In this document: piece after piece, positions 34,917 to 43,007 of the stretch
Layout: every line of letters starts with the position of its first letter
Numbering within the stretch: the stretch's first letter is position 1
DNA from: Arthrobacter luteolus NBRC 107841
Lineage (GTDB): Bacteria > Actinomycetota > Actinomycetes > Actinomycetales > Micrococcaceae
Assembly (NCBI RefSeq): GCF_001552075.1
Contig: NZ_BCQM01000001.1
Coordinates: 496,001 to 560,000, forward strand
DNA: 64,000 nt
Direction: 5' to 3'
Notes under the pieces: model-generated
What the model was told of the DNA's origin: nothing
Database searches by the model: none
What the model saw: only the letters and a program-made list of their open reading frames with translations
Translations under genes and position numbers: made by a program

Positions 34917-34986
34917 CCTGTTCCGGCGCAGCGGGCCAGTGCGCTGCGCAGGAACAGGACGCCGGAATGCTCGCCGGAATGCTCGC
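34917..34986. repeat. Second large hairpin and a 12-base direct repeat
   Basis: CCTGTTCC-G-GCGCAGCG (34917-34933) pairs with CGCTGCGC-A-GGAACAGG (34942-34958) with one mismatch. GCCGGAATGCTC is then repeated twice at 34961-34984. Confidence 0.7.
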
Positions 34987-34997
34987 CGGAGGAGCGT

Positions 34998-35204
34998 TTA
35001 CCTGACCGCCGGGGATTCCCTGGCTGAGCGCCTGCGGCCGAAGGGACGCCACTTCAGCCAGCGGAAGCGGTCCTTGGAGCTCTTCCGCCTGGCCGGCAGG
35101 AAAAAGTCCGGATCTGCGCCCCCGCCTGCCGGAAAATAGAACTCCTGTGCCGCCACGGACTTCAGTACCGGCGGCTTCACTGTCTTCTCTGCTTCAGGGG
35201 ACAC
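34998..35204 (-). CDS. Small basic hypothetical protein
   Basis: A 68-residue protein beginning MSPEAEKTVKPPVLKS and ending in a very basic tract (KSSKDRFRWLKWRPFGRRR). The GTG start has GGAAG at good spacing, and the AT-rich DNA upstream looks like a promoter with a candidate cluster operator at 35219-35233. It is divergent from the uricase gene, about 350 bases away. I do not recognise a family. The composition differs from shadow frames nearby, but the gene is not proven. Confidence 0.45.
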   Translation of the reverse strand: MSPEAEKTVKPPVLKSVAAQEFYFPAGGGADPDFFLPARRKSSKDRFRWLKWRPFGRRRSARESPAVR

Positions 35205-35218
35205 CTTGACTCACTTCC

Positions 35219-35233
35219 TTCCATAAAGTGGAA
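35219..35233 (-). promoter_or_regulatory. Candidate purine-regulon operator upstream of the small basic protein
   Basis: TTCCA-TAAAG-TGGAA is a perfect 5-base-arm inverted repeat, the best match to the shared motif in the cluster. It lies 15 bases upstream of the GTG at 35204. Confidence 0.5.
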
Positions 35234-35509
35234 AAAGATTCTTGTTATGTGAAAAACAGTAACCGTCGGCACTTTCGCCGGTCAAGGGTTCCGCCGCCCT
35301 CAAGGGGATTCCGGAGGGCCGATCAGAAAATCTGCCAGAAGGCATTTACGTTGCTGATTGCCTCGGGTACTGTGAAGGCTACTTCGTGACCCAGGTCACG
35401 TAACCTGGGAGCAGCAGGCAGGGTTGTAATGAGCTGACATCAACCGATGTCGGCTCATTTTTTATGAGCCGATCCACAACGAGTGTGCAGATGACCGCTT
35501 CACACCCAA
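35234..35509. other. Intergenic region ahead of the uricase gene
   Basis: No coding frame is supported. Near 35433-35467 the inverted pair ATGAGCTGACATC and GATGTCGGCTCAT is followed by TTTTTTATG, a terminator- or attenuator-like hairpin on the plus strand. The uricase promoter must lie downstream of it, close to the operators at 35510-35543. Confidence 0.5.
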
Positions 35510-35543
35510 TTTCAATATGAAAACTTATTTCCATATAACGGAA
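35510..35543 (+). promoter_or_regulatory. Two candidate operators directly upstream of the uricase gene
   Basis: TTTCA-ATA-TGAAA is at 35510-35522 and TTCCA-TATAA-CGGAA at 35529-35543, the second matching the shared cluster motif. The pair ends 14 bases before the ATG and abuts the Shine-Dalgarno GGAGAAGG, a position suited to repression. Confidence 0.55.
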
Positions 35544-35557
35544 GTTTGGAGAAGGCC

Positions 35558-36466
35558 ATGAGCAGCAAAATCATCTTGGGAGACAACCAGTTCGGCAAGG
35601 CCGAAGTCCGAGTCGTAAAAATCTCGAGGGACACCTCCCGGCACGAAATCGAAGACCTCAATGTGACCTCCCAGCTGCGGGGCGATTTTTCCGCAGCCCA
35701 TCTGGAGGGCGACAACGCACACGTCGTTCCGACTGACACACAGAAAAACACCATCTATGCCTTCGCCCGGGAGGGCATCGGGGCCCCCGAGTCCCTTCTC
35801 CTGCGCCTGGGCGACCACTTCACCTCCAGCTTTGACTGGGTCACCGGCGGCCGGTGGGAAGCGGAAGCGTACAGCTGGGACCGGATCCAGGCCCACGGCA
35901 CCGGACACGACCACTCCTTCGTGCGCAGCGGCCAGGAAATCCGCACCGCGGTCCTGGTCCGTGAGGGCGGGACCAGCCACCTCATCGCAGGGCTGCGGGA
36001 CCTCACCGTCCTGAAGTCGACCGAGTCAGGTTTCATCGGATATCCCAAGGACCGGTACACCACCCTGCAGGAGACCACAGACCGCATCCTGGCCACGGAC
36101 ATCGCAGCCCGCTGGCGGTTCAAGACGGGCACGGATTTCAGCAAGGTCGACTTCAACAAGAGCTACAACGACGTCCGGGCGCTGCTGCTGGAGGGTTTCA
36201 CGGAGAAGTACTCCCACGCCCTGCAGCAGACCCTGTTCGACATGGGAACCAAGGTTCTCGAGGCACACAGCGAGATCGACGAAATCAAGTTCTCCATGCC
36301 CAATAAGCACCATTTCCTGGTGGACCTCTCCCCGTTCGGCCTCGACAACCCCAACGAAGTCTTCTTCGCGGCGGACCGGCCTTACGGGCTCATCGAAGCC
36401 ACCGTCAAACGCGAAGACGCGGCTGGCGCGGAAACCGCCTGGTCCGGCATCGCCGGATTCTGCTAG
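35558..36466 (+). CDS. uox: Urate oxidase (uricase)
   Basis: Cofactor-free oxidation of urate to 5-hydroxyisourate and hydrogen peroxide. The 302-residue tandem T-fold enzyme resembles Arthrobacter globiformis uricase throughout. Catalytic residues are Lys14 in FGKAEVR, the threonine in PTDTQKNT (59-65), and histidine in MPNKHHFLVDL. SARWRF-type substrate clamp and C-terminal AADRPYGLIEATV are present. It ends AGFC rather than with a peroxisomal SKL signal, as expected in bacteria. The ATG at 35558 follows GGAGAAGG. The furA-katA pair elsewhere in the window could remove the peroxide. Confidence 0.97.
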   Translation: MSSKIILGDNQFGKAEVRVVKISRDTSRHEIEDLNVTSQLRGDFSAAHLEGDNAHVVPTDTQKNTIYAFAREGIGAPESLLLRLGDHFTSSFDWVTGGRWEAEAYSWDRIQAHGTGHDHSFVRSGQEIRTAVLVREGGTSHLIAGLRDLTVLKSTESGFIGYPKDRYTTLQETTDRILATDIAARWRFKTGTDFSKVDFNKSYNDVRALLLEGFTEKYSHALQQTLFDMGTKVLEAHSEIDEIKFSMPNKHHFLVDLSPFGLDNPNEVFFAADRPYGLIEATVKREDAAGAETAWSGIAGFC

Positions 36467-36674
36467 CAGCGCTGTTCCGCACCAGAGCGCACAACGCACC
36501 AGAAGCAGTACAAGCAGTACAAGCAGTAACCATGCCTTCAAGGCACACTCACTCCGCATCCACATCCGGAAGGGTGCACCGCCGGCACCGGCGGTGCACC
36601 CTGCAGCCTCATTTTGTTAGCCAGACCACTTCAGAAAAGACGAAGACGTCTGCCATGAACCAAGGAAGTCTGCT

Positions 36675-38198
36675 ATGACCATGAAAAACCGCCGGAATGG
36701 CGAAACCCTGCAGCGCCGCAGCCATCAGCACTCCAGCCGCCCGGAAGACGAACGGCTCCCGCTCGGAAGCACCTTCGCCTACGGCTTCCAGCACGTCCTG
36801 ACCATGTACGGCGGAATCATTGCCGTTCCCCTCATCATCGGCCAGGCGGCTGGCCTCTCCTCCGCCGACATCGGCATCCTGATCGCCGCCGCACTGTTTA
36901 TGGGCGGACTGGCCACCCTGCTGCAGACACTCGGCCTTCCCTTCTTCGGCTCGCAGCTGCCGCTGGTACAGGGGGTGTCCTTCGCCAGCGTCGCCACCAT
37001 GGTCGCCATTGTTTCCGGTGGAGGCGGCCTTCCGGCAGTTTTCGGCGCCGTCATCGTCTCCGCTGCGATCGGCCTCCTCATCGCGCCGGTGTTCTCCCGG
37101 ATCGTCCGGTTCTTCCCACCGGTGGTTACCGGGACTGTTATCACCACCATCGGCCTGACCCTGATGCCCGTCGCCGCGAACTGGGCCATGGGCGGTAACC
37201 GGACGGCCGAAGACTACGGAAGCATGGCGAACATCGGGCTGGCCGGCGTCACCCTCGTCCTGGTCCTCCTGCTCAGCAAGGTCGGCAGCGCCACGATCTC
37301 CCGGCTGTCCATCCTGCTGGCGATGGTCATTGGCACCCTCGTCGCCGTCGCGGCCGGCGTCGCCGACTTCTCAAAGGTCGGCGAGGGCCCCATTGTCGCT
37401 TTCCCGACGCCGTTCCACCTCGGAGCGCCGACATTTGAAATTGCCGCCATTATCTCCATGCTGATCGTGGTCCTGGTGATCCTCACTGAAACCATGGCGG
37501 ACATCCTGGCTGTCGGCGAGATCGTCGGCACCCGCACGGACTCCAAGCGGATCGCGGCCGGACTGCGGGCAGACATGGCCTCCAGCCTGGTTGCCCCGGT
37601 CTTTGGCTCCTTTACCCAGAGCGCCTTCGCCCAGAACGTGGGACTGGTTGCCGTCACCAAGATCAAGAGCCGCTATGTGGTGGCCGCCGGCGGCGTCATC
37701 CTGGTCCTGCTGGGACTGCTGCCCATCATGGGGCGCCTGATCGCAGCGGTCCCCACCGCAGTGCTCGGCGGCGCCGGAATCGTCCTGTTCGGAACGGTGG
37801 CCGCCAGCGGCATCCGCACCCTGGCCAAGGTCGAATACAAGAACAACATGAACCTCATCATCGTGGCCACCTCCATCGGGTTCGGCATGCTCCCGATCGC
37901 GGCTCCGACCTTCTACGACGCTTTCCCTGCCTGGTTCGGCACGATCTTCCACTCCGGCATCAGCTCGTCTGCGCTCATGGCGATCGCACTGAACCTGCTC
38001 TTCAACCACCTCAAAGCCGGGAACTCGGAAAACTCGTCGGTCTTCGCCGCCGGCACCGGCCGGGTCATCCGCGAGGAGGACCTGCAGTGCCTGGCAGAAG
38101 GGGACCGTTATGAGAACGGCCAGCTGATCGACTGCGACGGCAATGTTGTCCCCGTCGATCCGGAGGCACCCAAGCCGGCCGGGACCGCCGGCACGTAG
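36675..38198 (+). CDS. NCS2 nucleobase permease (urate/xanthine type)
   Basis: A 507-residue proton symporter with about 14 helices, including the two half-helices. The NCS2/NAT signature appears as QNVGLVAVTKIKSR near residue 320, with the substrate glutamate region ETMADILAVGE about 50 residues earlier. GFQHVLTMYGGIIAVPLIIG is the typical first helix. It lies 208 bases downstream of uricase, so urate or xanthine uptake is likely. The long N- and C-terminal tails are hydrophilic. Confidence 0.92.
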   Translation: MTMKNRRNGETLQRRSHQHSSRPEDERLPLGSTFAYGFQHVLTMYGGIIAVPLIIGQAAGLSSADIGILIAAALFMGGLATLLQTLGLPFFGSQLPLVQGVSFASVATMVAIVSGGGGLPAVFGAVIVSAAIGLLIAPVFSRIVRFFPPVVTGTVITTIGLTLMPVAANWAMGGNRTAEDYGSMANIGLAGVTLVLVLLLSKVGSATISRLSILLAMVIGTLVAVAAGVADFSKVGEGPIVAFPTPFHLGAPTFEIAAIISMLIVVLVILTETMADILAVGEIVGTRTDSKRIAAGLRADMASSLVAPVFGSFTQSAFAQNVGLVAVTKIKSRYVVAAGGVILVLLGLLPIMGRLIAAVPTAVLGGAGIVLFGTVAASGIRTLAKVEYKNNMNLIIVATSIGFGMLPIAAPTFYDAFPAWFGTIFHSGISSSALMAIALNLLFNHLKAGNSENSSVFAAGTGRVIREEDLQCLAEGDRYENGQLIDCDGNVVPVDPEAPKPAGTAGT

Positions 38199-38231
38199 GT
38201 CCACGTTCAGCGGAGCTGCCCAGGGAACCAG

Positions 38232-38264
38232 TTGAGGCCCTGACCGTATCGATCAGGGCCTCAA
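38232..38264. terminator. Terminator between the permease and the IclR-type regulator
   Basis: TTGAGGCCCTGA (38232-38243) pairs perfectly with 38253-38264 around a 9-base loop, between two convergent genes. Confidence 0.8.
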
Positions 38265-38298
38265 CTCCGGCGCACCGCCGGCGCTCAGCAGCGGACGC

Positions 38299-39054
38299 TC
38301 AGTGCTGGTTCAGTTCCTCGGAAATGGCGAGGGCGGCTTCCCGCAGCAGCGGAACGGCCCGCTTGGCGAAGGCGTCATCAACGCGGGAGACCGGCCCGGA
38401 AACGGAAATCGCGGCTGGAGTCGGGGCGCCGGGGATAGCCATCGCGAAACACCGGACGCCGATCTCCTGCTCCTCCTCATCCACGGAGTAACCACGTTCC
38501 CGGATCAGATTCAGATCCGCCAGCAGCGACTCGATATCACCGATGCTCTTCGGGGTCGGCGTGGGCAGGCCCTTGCGCCCAGCGATCCCGCGCACAGTGT
38601 CGTCGTCGAGCTCCGCCAGGATGGCCTTGCCCATTCCGGTTGCGTGCATGTACCCGCGCCGGCCCACCTCGGTGAACATCCGCATGGAGTGCAGCGAGGG
38701 AACCTGGGCCACATAGAGGACCATGTCGGAATCCAGGACCGCCATGTTGGCGGTCTCACCCAGCTGGTCCACCAGGGACTTCAGCTGGGGGCGGGCCAGG
38801 GCGCCGAGCTGCTTGTTCGCTCCTTCGCCCAGCCGGATCAGGCGCGGACCCAGGGCATAGCGGCGGTTCGGCAGCTGCCGGATGTAGCCAAGTGTCACCA
38901 GGGTGCGCAGCAGCCGGTGGATTGTGGGGAGGGGTAAATCCGTGGAGGCCGAAAGTTCGCTGAGGGTTACGTCGCCCCCGGCATCGGTGATGAGCTCCAG
39001 CAGCTCAAATACGCGTTCAACAGACTGCACGCCGCCCGGGGCTTTTTCGCCCAT
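38299..39054 (-). CDS. IclR-family regulator (AllR-like) of purine and glyoxylate catabolism
   Basis: A 251-residue regulator. The winged helix at residues about 8-70 contains VQSVERVFELLELI and STDLPLPTIHRLLRTLVTLG, followed by an IclR ligand domain (GYMHATGMGKAILAEL, RERGYSVDEEEQEIGVRCFA). AllR of enterobacteria represses allantoin and glyoxylate genes and responds to glyoxylate or allantoin. The gene is centred in the cluster, divergent from the malic enzyme gene. A copy of the shared operator lies at 39092-39106 just upstream, suggesting autoregulation. Confidence 0.88.
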   Translation of the reverse strand: MGEKAPGGVQSVERVFELLELITDAGGDVTLSELSASTDLPLPTIHRLLRTLVTLGYIRQLPNRRYALGPRLIRLGEGANKQLGALARPQLKSLVDQLGETANMAVLDSDMVLYVAQVPSLHSMRMFTEVGRRGYMHATGMGKAILAELDDDTVRGIAGRKGLPTPTPKSIGDIESLLADLNLIRERGYSVDEEEQEIGVRCFAMAIPGAPTPAAISVSGPVSRVDDAFAKRAVPLLREAALAISEELNQH

Positions 39055-39091
39055 AACGCAGGACTCCTACCAGTTAAGTGTTCCGAAGCTT

Positions 39092-39106
39092 ATCCACATC
39101 GTGAAA
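39092..39106 (-). promoter_or_regulatory. Candidate operator upstream of the IclR-type gene
   Basis: ATCCA-CATCG-TGAAA matches the shared 15-base pattern with one change and lies 38 bases before the regulator start. Confidence 0.4.
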
Positions 39107-39193
39107 TTACTCTATCGACCTTCCCTGCCTAACGCAGGTTTCCCGTGAATTTGCTTCCCATGTGGGTTGTATTTCCACAGAGTAGATAATAAT

Positions 39194-39208
39194 GTCCATA
39201 ATACGAAA
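39194..39208 (+). promoter_or_regulatory. Candidate operator upstream of the malic enzyme operon
   Basis: GTCCA-TAATA-CGAAA matches the shared pattern with one change, 62 bases before the malic enzyme ATG. A weaker half-site TTCCACAGAG lies at 39173-39182. Confidence 0.4.
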
Positions 39209-39269
39209 TAACTCAGAGATCCCGAGCAGACCAAGCCCTCTTCGAGGGCCCACACATGGAGGAATCCCA

Positions 39270-40682
39270 ATGGCAAATCCCGGCCCCGGCAACTCGATCA
39301 CCCTGCGGGTGGAGGCACCCTCCGGTTTCACCGCCACCAGCGAACTGGCGGCCGCCGCCGCTGCCGCCGGTGCTGCCGTCACCGCCCTGGACGTCACCGA
39401 GTCCCGCCACGAAACCATCGTGGTCGACGTCACCTGCGATACCACCGGCGACGAGCATGCCCGCCAGGTGGAGGCCGCCCTGAACCAGCTCGACGGCGTT
39501 ACCGTCCGCAATGTTTCGGACCGGACCTTCCTGATGCACCTCGGCGGCAAGCTCCAGGTGACGCCGAAGGTCACGCTCAACAACCGCGACGATCTTTCCC
39601 GCGCCTACACGCCCGGCGTTGCCCGGGTATGCCTGGCCATTGCGGAAAACCCCGAGGCCGCCCGCAACCTGACCATCAAGCGCAACACCATCGCCGTCGT
39701 CACCGATGGCTCCGCTGTGCTGGGCCTGGGCAACATCGGGCCGGCCGCGGCGCTGCCGGTCATGGAAGGCAAGGCCGCCCTGTTTAAGCAGTTCGCCAAC
39801 GTGGATGCCTGGCCGGTGTGCCTGGATACTCAGGACACCGAGGAGATCATCAGCATCGTCAAGGCCCTGGCACCCGTCTACGGCGGCGTGAATCTGGAGG
39901 ACATCGCCGCGCCGCGCTGCTTCGAAATCGAAAACCGGCTCCGCGAGGAACTGGACATTCCGGTCTTCCACGATGACCAGCATGGAACCGCCATCGTCAC
40001 CCTGGCCGCGCTGGTCAACGCGCTGCGCGTAGTGGGCAAACAGCTCTCCGAGGTCCGGATTGTGGTCTCCGGTGTCGGCGCGGCAGGCTCGGCCATCATT
40101 GCGCTGCTCAAGGCACAGGGGGCGGAGCACATCATCGCCGCAGGCCGTTCAGGTGCCATTCATTCCGGCGCCAGCTACGACGACGAACACCGGGCCTGGA
40201 TTGCCGAAAACACCAACGTGGAGGGCTTCTCCGGCACGCTTCACGAAGCCCTGGCCGGCGCTGACGTCTTCATTGGAGTGAGCGCGCCTCACGTCATCGG
40301 TGAGGAACAGGTCGCCGCGATGGCCGATAACGCCATTGTCTTTGCCATGGCCAACCCGACCCCGGAAATCGATCCCGCCATCGCCGCCCGGCATGCCGCC
40401 GTCGTCGCCACCGGACGCAGCGACTTCCCGAACCAGATCAACAACGTCCTGGCCTTCCCCGGCTTCTTCCGCGGCCTCCTCGACGCCGGGGTCTCCGATA
40501 TCACCCCGGAAATGCTGGTGGCCGCTGCCCAGGCAATCGCCGGCCGGGTGGCCGACGACGAGCTCAATGCCAGCTACATCATTCCGAGCGTTTTTGACCC
40601 GCAGGTCGCCGGGGACGTCGCCGCCGCCGTCGCGGGTGCCGCACAGTCCGCCCGTACCGCCGCTGCTGAACTGGTCGGCTGA
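39270..40682 (+). CDS. NAD-type malic enzyme with N-terminal ACT-like domain
   Basis: Oxidatively decarboxylates malate to pyruvate. The 470 residues begin with an ACT-like region (about 10-90), then malic enzyme motifs [29 protein letters not shown], the divalent-metal [14 protein letters not shown], and the Rossmann loop GVGAAGSA. The short type without the phosphotransacetylase domain usually prefers NAD. GGAGG precedes the ATG at 39270; a longer in-frame start at 39192 would overlap the operator. It leads the operon of the DUF6986 protein and the ureidoglycine enzyme. Confidence 0.92.
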   Translation: MANPGPGNSITLRVEAPSGFTATSELAAAAAAAGAAVTALDVTESRHETIVVDVTCDTTGDEHARQVEAALNQLDGVTVRNVSDRTFLMHLGGKLQVTPKVTLNNRDDLSRAYTPGVARVCLAIAENPEAARNLTIKRNTIAVVTDGSAVLGLGNIGPAAALPVMEGKAALFKQFANVDAWPVCLDTQDTEEIISIVKALAPVYGGVNLEDIAAPRCFEIENRLREELDIPVFHDDQHGTAIVTLAALVNALRVVGKQLSEVRIVVSGVGAAGSAIIALLKAQGAEHIIAAGRSGAIHSGASYDDEHRAWIAENTNVEGFSGTLHEALAGADVFIGVSAPHVIGEEQVAAMADNAIVFAMANPTPEIDPAIAARHAAVVATGRSDFPNQINNVLAFPGFFRGLLDAGVSDITPEMLVAAAQAIAGRVADDELNASYIIPSVFDPQVAGDVAAAVAGAAQSARTAAAELVG

Positions 40683-40685
40683 GGC

Positions 40686-41978
40686 ATGGCAAAGCACCTC
40701 GCTTCCCTGACTCCGCAGGACCTGGACCGGATCGATGCCTCCCTCCAGGGGACGGACCGGTTCCTGGAGCGGAACTACCCGGGCGATGACGGCACCCGCC
40801 AGCCGATCCACACTGTTTATGTACCCGCAGACCGGTTCACTCCGGCGCTCGCCGCTGATTGGGGAGCCCAGGCAACCGCTGCGGTGGACGGCCGCGGCGG
40901 CCTGGAGCGGCTCGGCGAACTGCTGGGCCTGGAACCGGAGCTTGGAACCGCCGTCGCCACCCGGGTGGCCCGGAAGCTGGCCGAGGAACCCATCGAGGAC
41001 CTCCGGCTGGACTTCGAGGACGGCTACGGCGACCGGGGCGATGACGCCGAGGACGACGACGCCGTCGCGGCCGCCACTGCCGTGGCTGCTGCCGTGGAAG
41101 CCGGCACAGCACCGCCCTTCATCGGCATCCGCTTCAAGTGCTTCGAGGCGCCTACCCGGGCCCGCGGGCTGCGGACGCTTGATCTGTTCGTTTCCACGCT
41201 GGCCCGGTCCGGTGAGCTCCCCACGGGGCTGGTCCTCACGCTGCCCAAGGTCTCCACCGTTGACCAGGTCAAGGCCATGGACGACGCCGTGACCCGGCTG
41301 GAGGAGATCCACTGCCTGCCGGCGGGGCGGCTGAAGTTCGAGGTCCAGGTGGAAACACCCCAGCTGATCCTCGGTGCGGACGGCGCCTCGCCGGTTGCGC
41401 AGCTGCCGCACGCTGTCCCCGGCCGGATCAGCTCGCTGCACTACGGCACCTATGACTACTCCGCGTCGCTGCAGGTCGCTGCGGAGTACCAGTCAATGGA
41501 ACACCCCGTGGCGGACCTGGCCAAGGAGATCATGCAGCTGGCCGTGGCCGGTACGGGCATCCGCCTCTCCGACGGCTCCACCAACGTCATTCCCGTCGGT
41601 GACAATACGGAGAACGCCTGGAAACTGCACGGCAGGCTGGTGCGCAGGTCCCTGGAACGGGGTTACTACCAGGGCTGGGACCTGCACGCAGCCCAGCTGC
41701 CCAGCCGGTTTACCGCTACCTATGCTTTCTACCGCGAAGGCCTGCCCGCGGCCGCACTCCGGCTGCGCAACTACGTTGAGCAGACCGGCAGCGGCGTGAT
41801 GGATGAACCAGCCACGGCACGCGCCCTGGCCGGGTTCATTCTCCGCGGTGTCCAGTGCGGGGCCGTAGGCCCCGAGGAAGTCCTGTCCCAGGCCGGCGTC
41901 GGGCTAAGCCGGCTCACCGCCCTTGCCCACCCGCAGCTGGCCGCCAACCCGCGGCTTGCCAGCCCGGCCGCCAACTAA
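40686..41978 (+). CDS. DUF6986 / HpcH-HpaI aldolase-like protein, possible malate synthase
   Basis: A 430-residue CitE-like TIM-barrel protein. Putative metal and substrate residues: RLDFEDGYG, the Glu in EVQVETPQLIL, HYGTYDYSASLQ, and GWDLHAAQLPSR. CitE-superfamily proteins cleave or form C-C bonds with acyl-CoA; the haloarchaeal malate synthase (isoform H) belongs to this superfamily and is about the same length. It starts 3 bases after the malic enzyme gene, in a glyoxylate-producing pathway. Condensation of glyoxylate with acetyl-CoA to malate is therefore a reasonable but unproven guess. Confidence 0.75.
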   Translation: MAKHLASLTPQDLDRIDASLQGTDRFLERNYPGDDGTRQPIHTVYVPADRFTPALAADWGAQATAAVDGRGGLERLGELLGLEPELGTAVATRVARKLAEEPIEDLRLDFEDGYGDRGDDAEDDDAVAAATAVAAAVEAGTAPPFIGIRFKCFEAPTRARGLRTLDLFVSTLARSGELPTGLVLTLPKVSTVDQVKAMDDAVTRLEEIHCLPAGRLKFEVQVETPQLILGADGASPVAQLPHAVPGRISSLHYGTYDYSASLQVAAEYQSMEHPVADLAKEIMQLAVAGTGIRLSDGSTNVIPVGDNTENAWKLHGRLVRRSLERGYYQGWDLHAAQLPSRFTATYAFYREGLPAAALRLRNYVEQTGSGVMDEPATARALAGFILRGVQCGAVGPEEVLSQAGVGLSRLTALAHPQLAANPRLASPAAN

Positions 41979-41991
41979 GAGGAGCACCTTG

Positions 41992-42804
41992 ATGAGCAGT
42001 TACTTCTATCCGCAGGGCGGTCTTCCGCCCCAGACCCAGCTCCTTACCGACCGCGCCGTGGTCAAGGAGGCCTACACCGTCATTCCAAAGGGCGTGCTCC
42101 GCGACATCGTCACCTCCAACCTCCCGGGCTGGGAGAATACCCGGTCCTGGATCCTTGCCCGGCCCATCGCCGGCTTTGCCACCACTTTCAGCCAGCTCAT
42201 CGTCGAGGTGGGCCCCGGCGGAGGCTCAGCCAAACCGGAGCCCGAGGCCGGTGTGGAGGGGGTCATTTTCCTCACCCAGGGCAGCCTGACGCTCGGACTC
42301 GACGGCGAGACACACCAGCTCGAGGCCGGCGGCTACGCCTACCTTGCGGCCGGAGCGGACTGGAGCCTGCGTAACTCCTCGGAGGGGATCGCCAGCTTCC
42401 AGTGGATCCGCAAGGCGTATGAGCCGTTGGAGGGTTTCGCGGCGAAGTCCTTCGTGACCAGTGACCAGGAGGTGGAACCCACCCCCATGCCAGGCACGGA
42501 CGGAGCCTGGGCCACTACCCGCTTCGCGGACCCCAATGATCTGGCGCATGACATGCACGTCAACATCGTTACCTTCCGGCCGGGTGCCTCCATACCGTTC
42601 GCCGAAACCCACGTGATGGAGCACGGGCTCTTCGTCCTGGAGGGGAAGGCGGTCTACCGCCTCAACGATGACTGGGTTGAGGTGGAGGCCGGCGACTTCA
42701 TGTGGCTGCGCGCCTTCTGCCCGCAGGCCTGTTACGCGGGCGGACCGGGCAACTTCCGCTACCTGCTGTACAAGGACGTCAACCGGCAGATCCGGCTCAC
42801 CTGA
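41992..42804 (+). CDS. allE: (S)-ureidoglycine aminohydrolase (bicupin)
   Basis: Releases ammonia from S-ureidoglycine to give S-ureidoglycolate in the allantoin pathway. The 270-residue bicupin has the second cupin metal motif FAETHVMEHGLFVLEG with the expected Glu-His-His ligands and a downstream glutamine in CPQACYAGG. YFYPQGGLPPQTQLLTDRA is the typical N-terminus. GAGGAG precedes the ATG. It is the third gene of the malic enzyme operon, so expression of nitrogen recovery and glyoxylate use is linked. Confidence 0.9.
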   Translation: MSSYFYPQGGLPPQTQLLTDRAVVKEAYTVIPKGVLRDIVTSNLPGWENTRSWILARPIAGFATTFSQLIVEVGPGGGSAKPEPEAGVEGVIFLTQGSLTLGLDGETHQLEAGGYAYLAAGADWSLRNSSEGIASFQWIRKAYEPLEGFAAKSFVTSDQEVEPTPMPGTDGAWATTRFADPNDLAHDMHVNIVTFRPGASIPFAETHVMEHGLFVLEGKAVYRLNDDWVEVEAGDFMWLRAFCPQACYAGGPGNFRYLLYKDVNRQIRLT

Positions 42805-42939
42805 CCTGTTTCTGCCGCCCTGCCCCAAACAGCTGCGCCCCGCCCTTCCATGGGCCGGGGCGCAGCTGTTTTAAGTCCAGCGGCAGGGGTTGACTCCATC
42901 GGCACTCCATCCTAGGCTTTTCACATAGCAAGATATTGT

Positions 42940-42954
42940 TTCCACAATATGAAA
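42940..42954 (+). promoter_or_regulatory. Candidate purine-regulon operator upstream of the hyi-glxR-gcl-glxK operon
   Basis: TTCCA-CAATA-TGAAA matches the shared 15-base motif, 53 bases before the hyi start. TTCACA and TATTGT nearby may form promoter boxes. Confidence 0.5.
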
Positions 42955-43007
42955 AAGACTATGAAACAGATGATTGGGGTTTTCCCCCTCCGTCCTGAAG
43001 GAACCCA

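Noticed and set aside
34791-34984. Possible CRISPR array
   Set aside because: The repeats are only 12-15 bases, degenerate and directly adjacent without spacers, and no cas gene is present.
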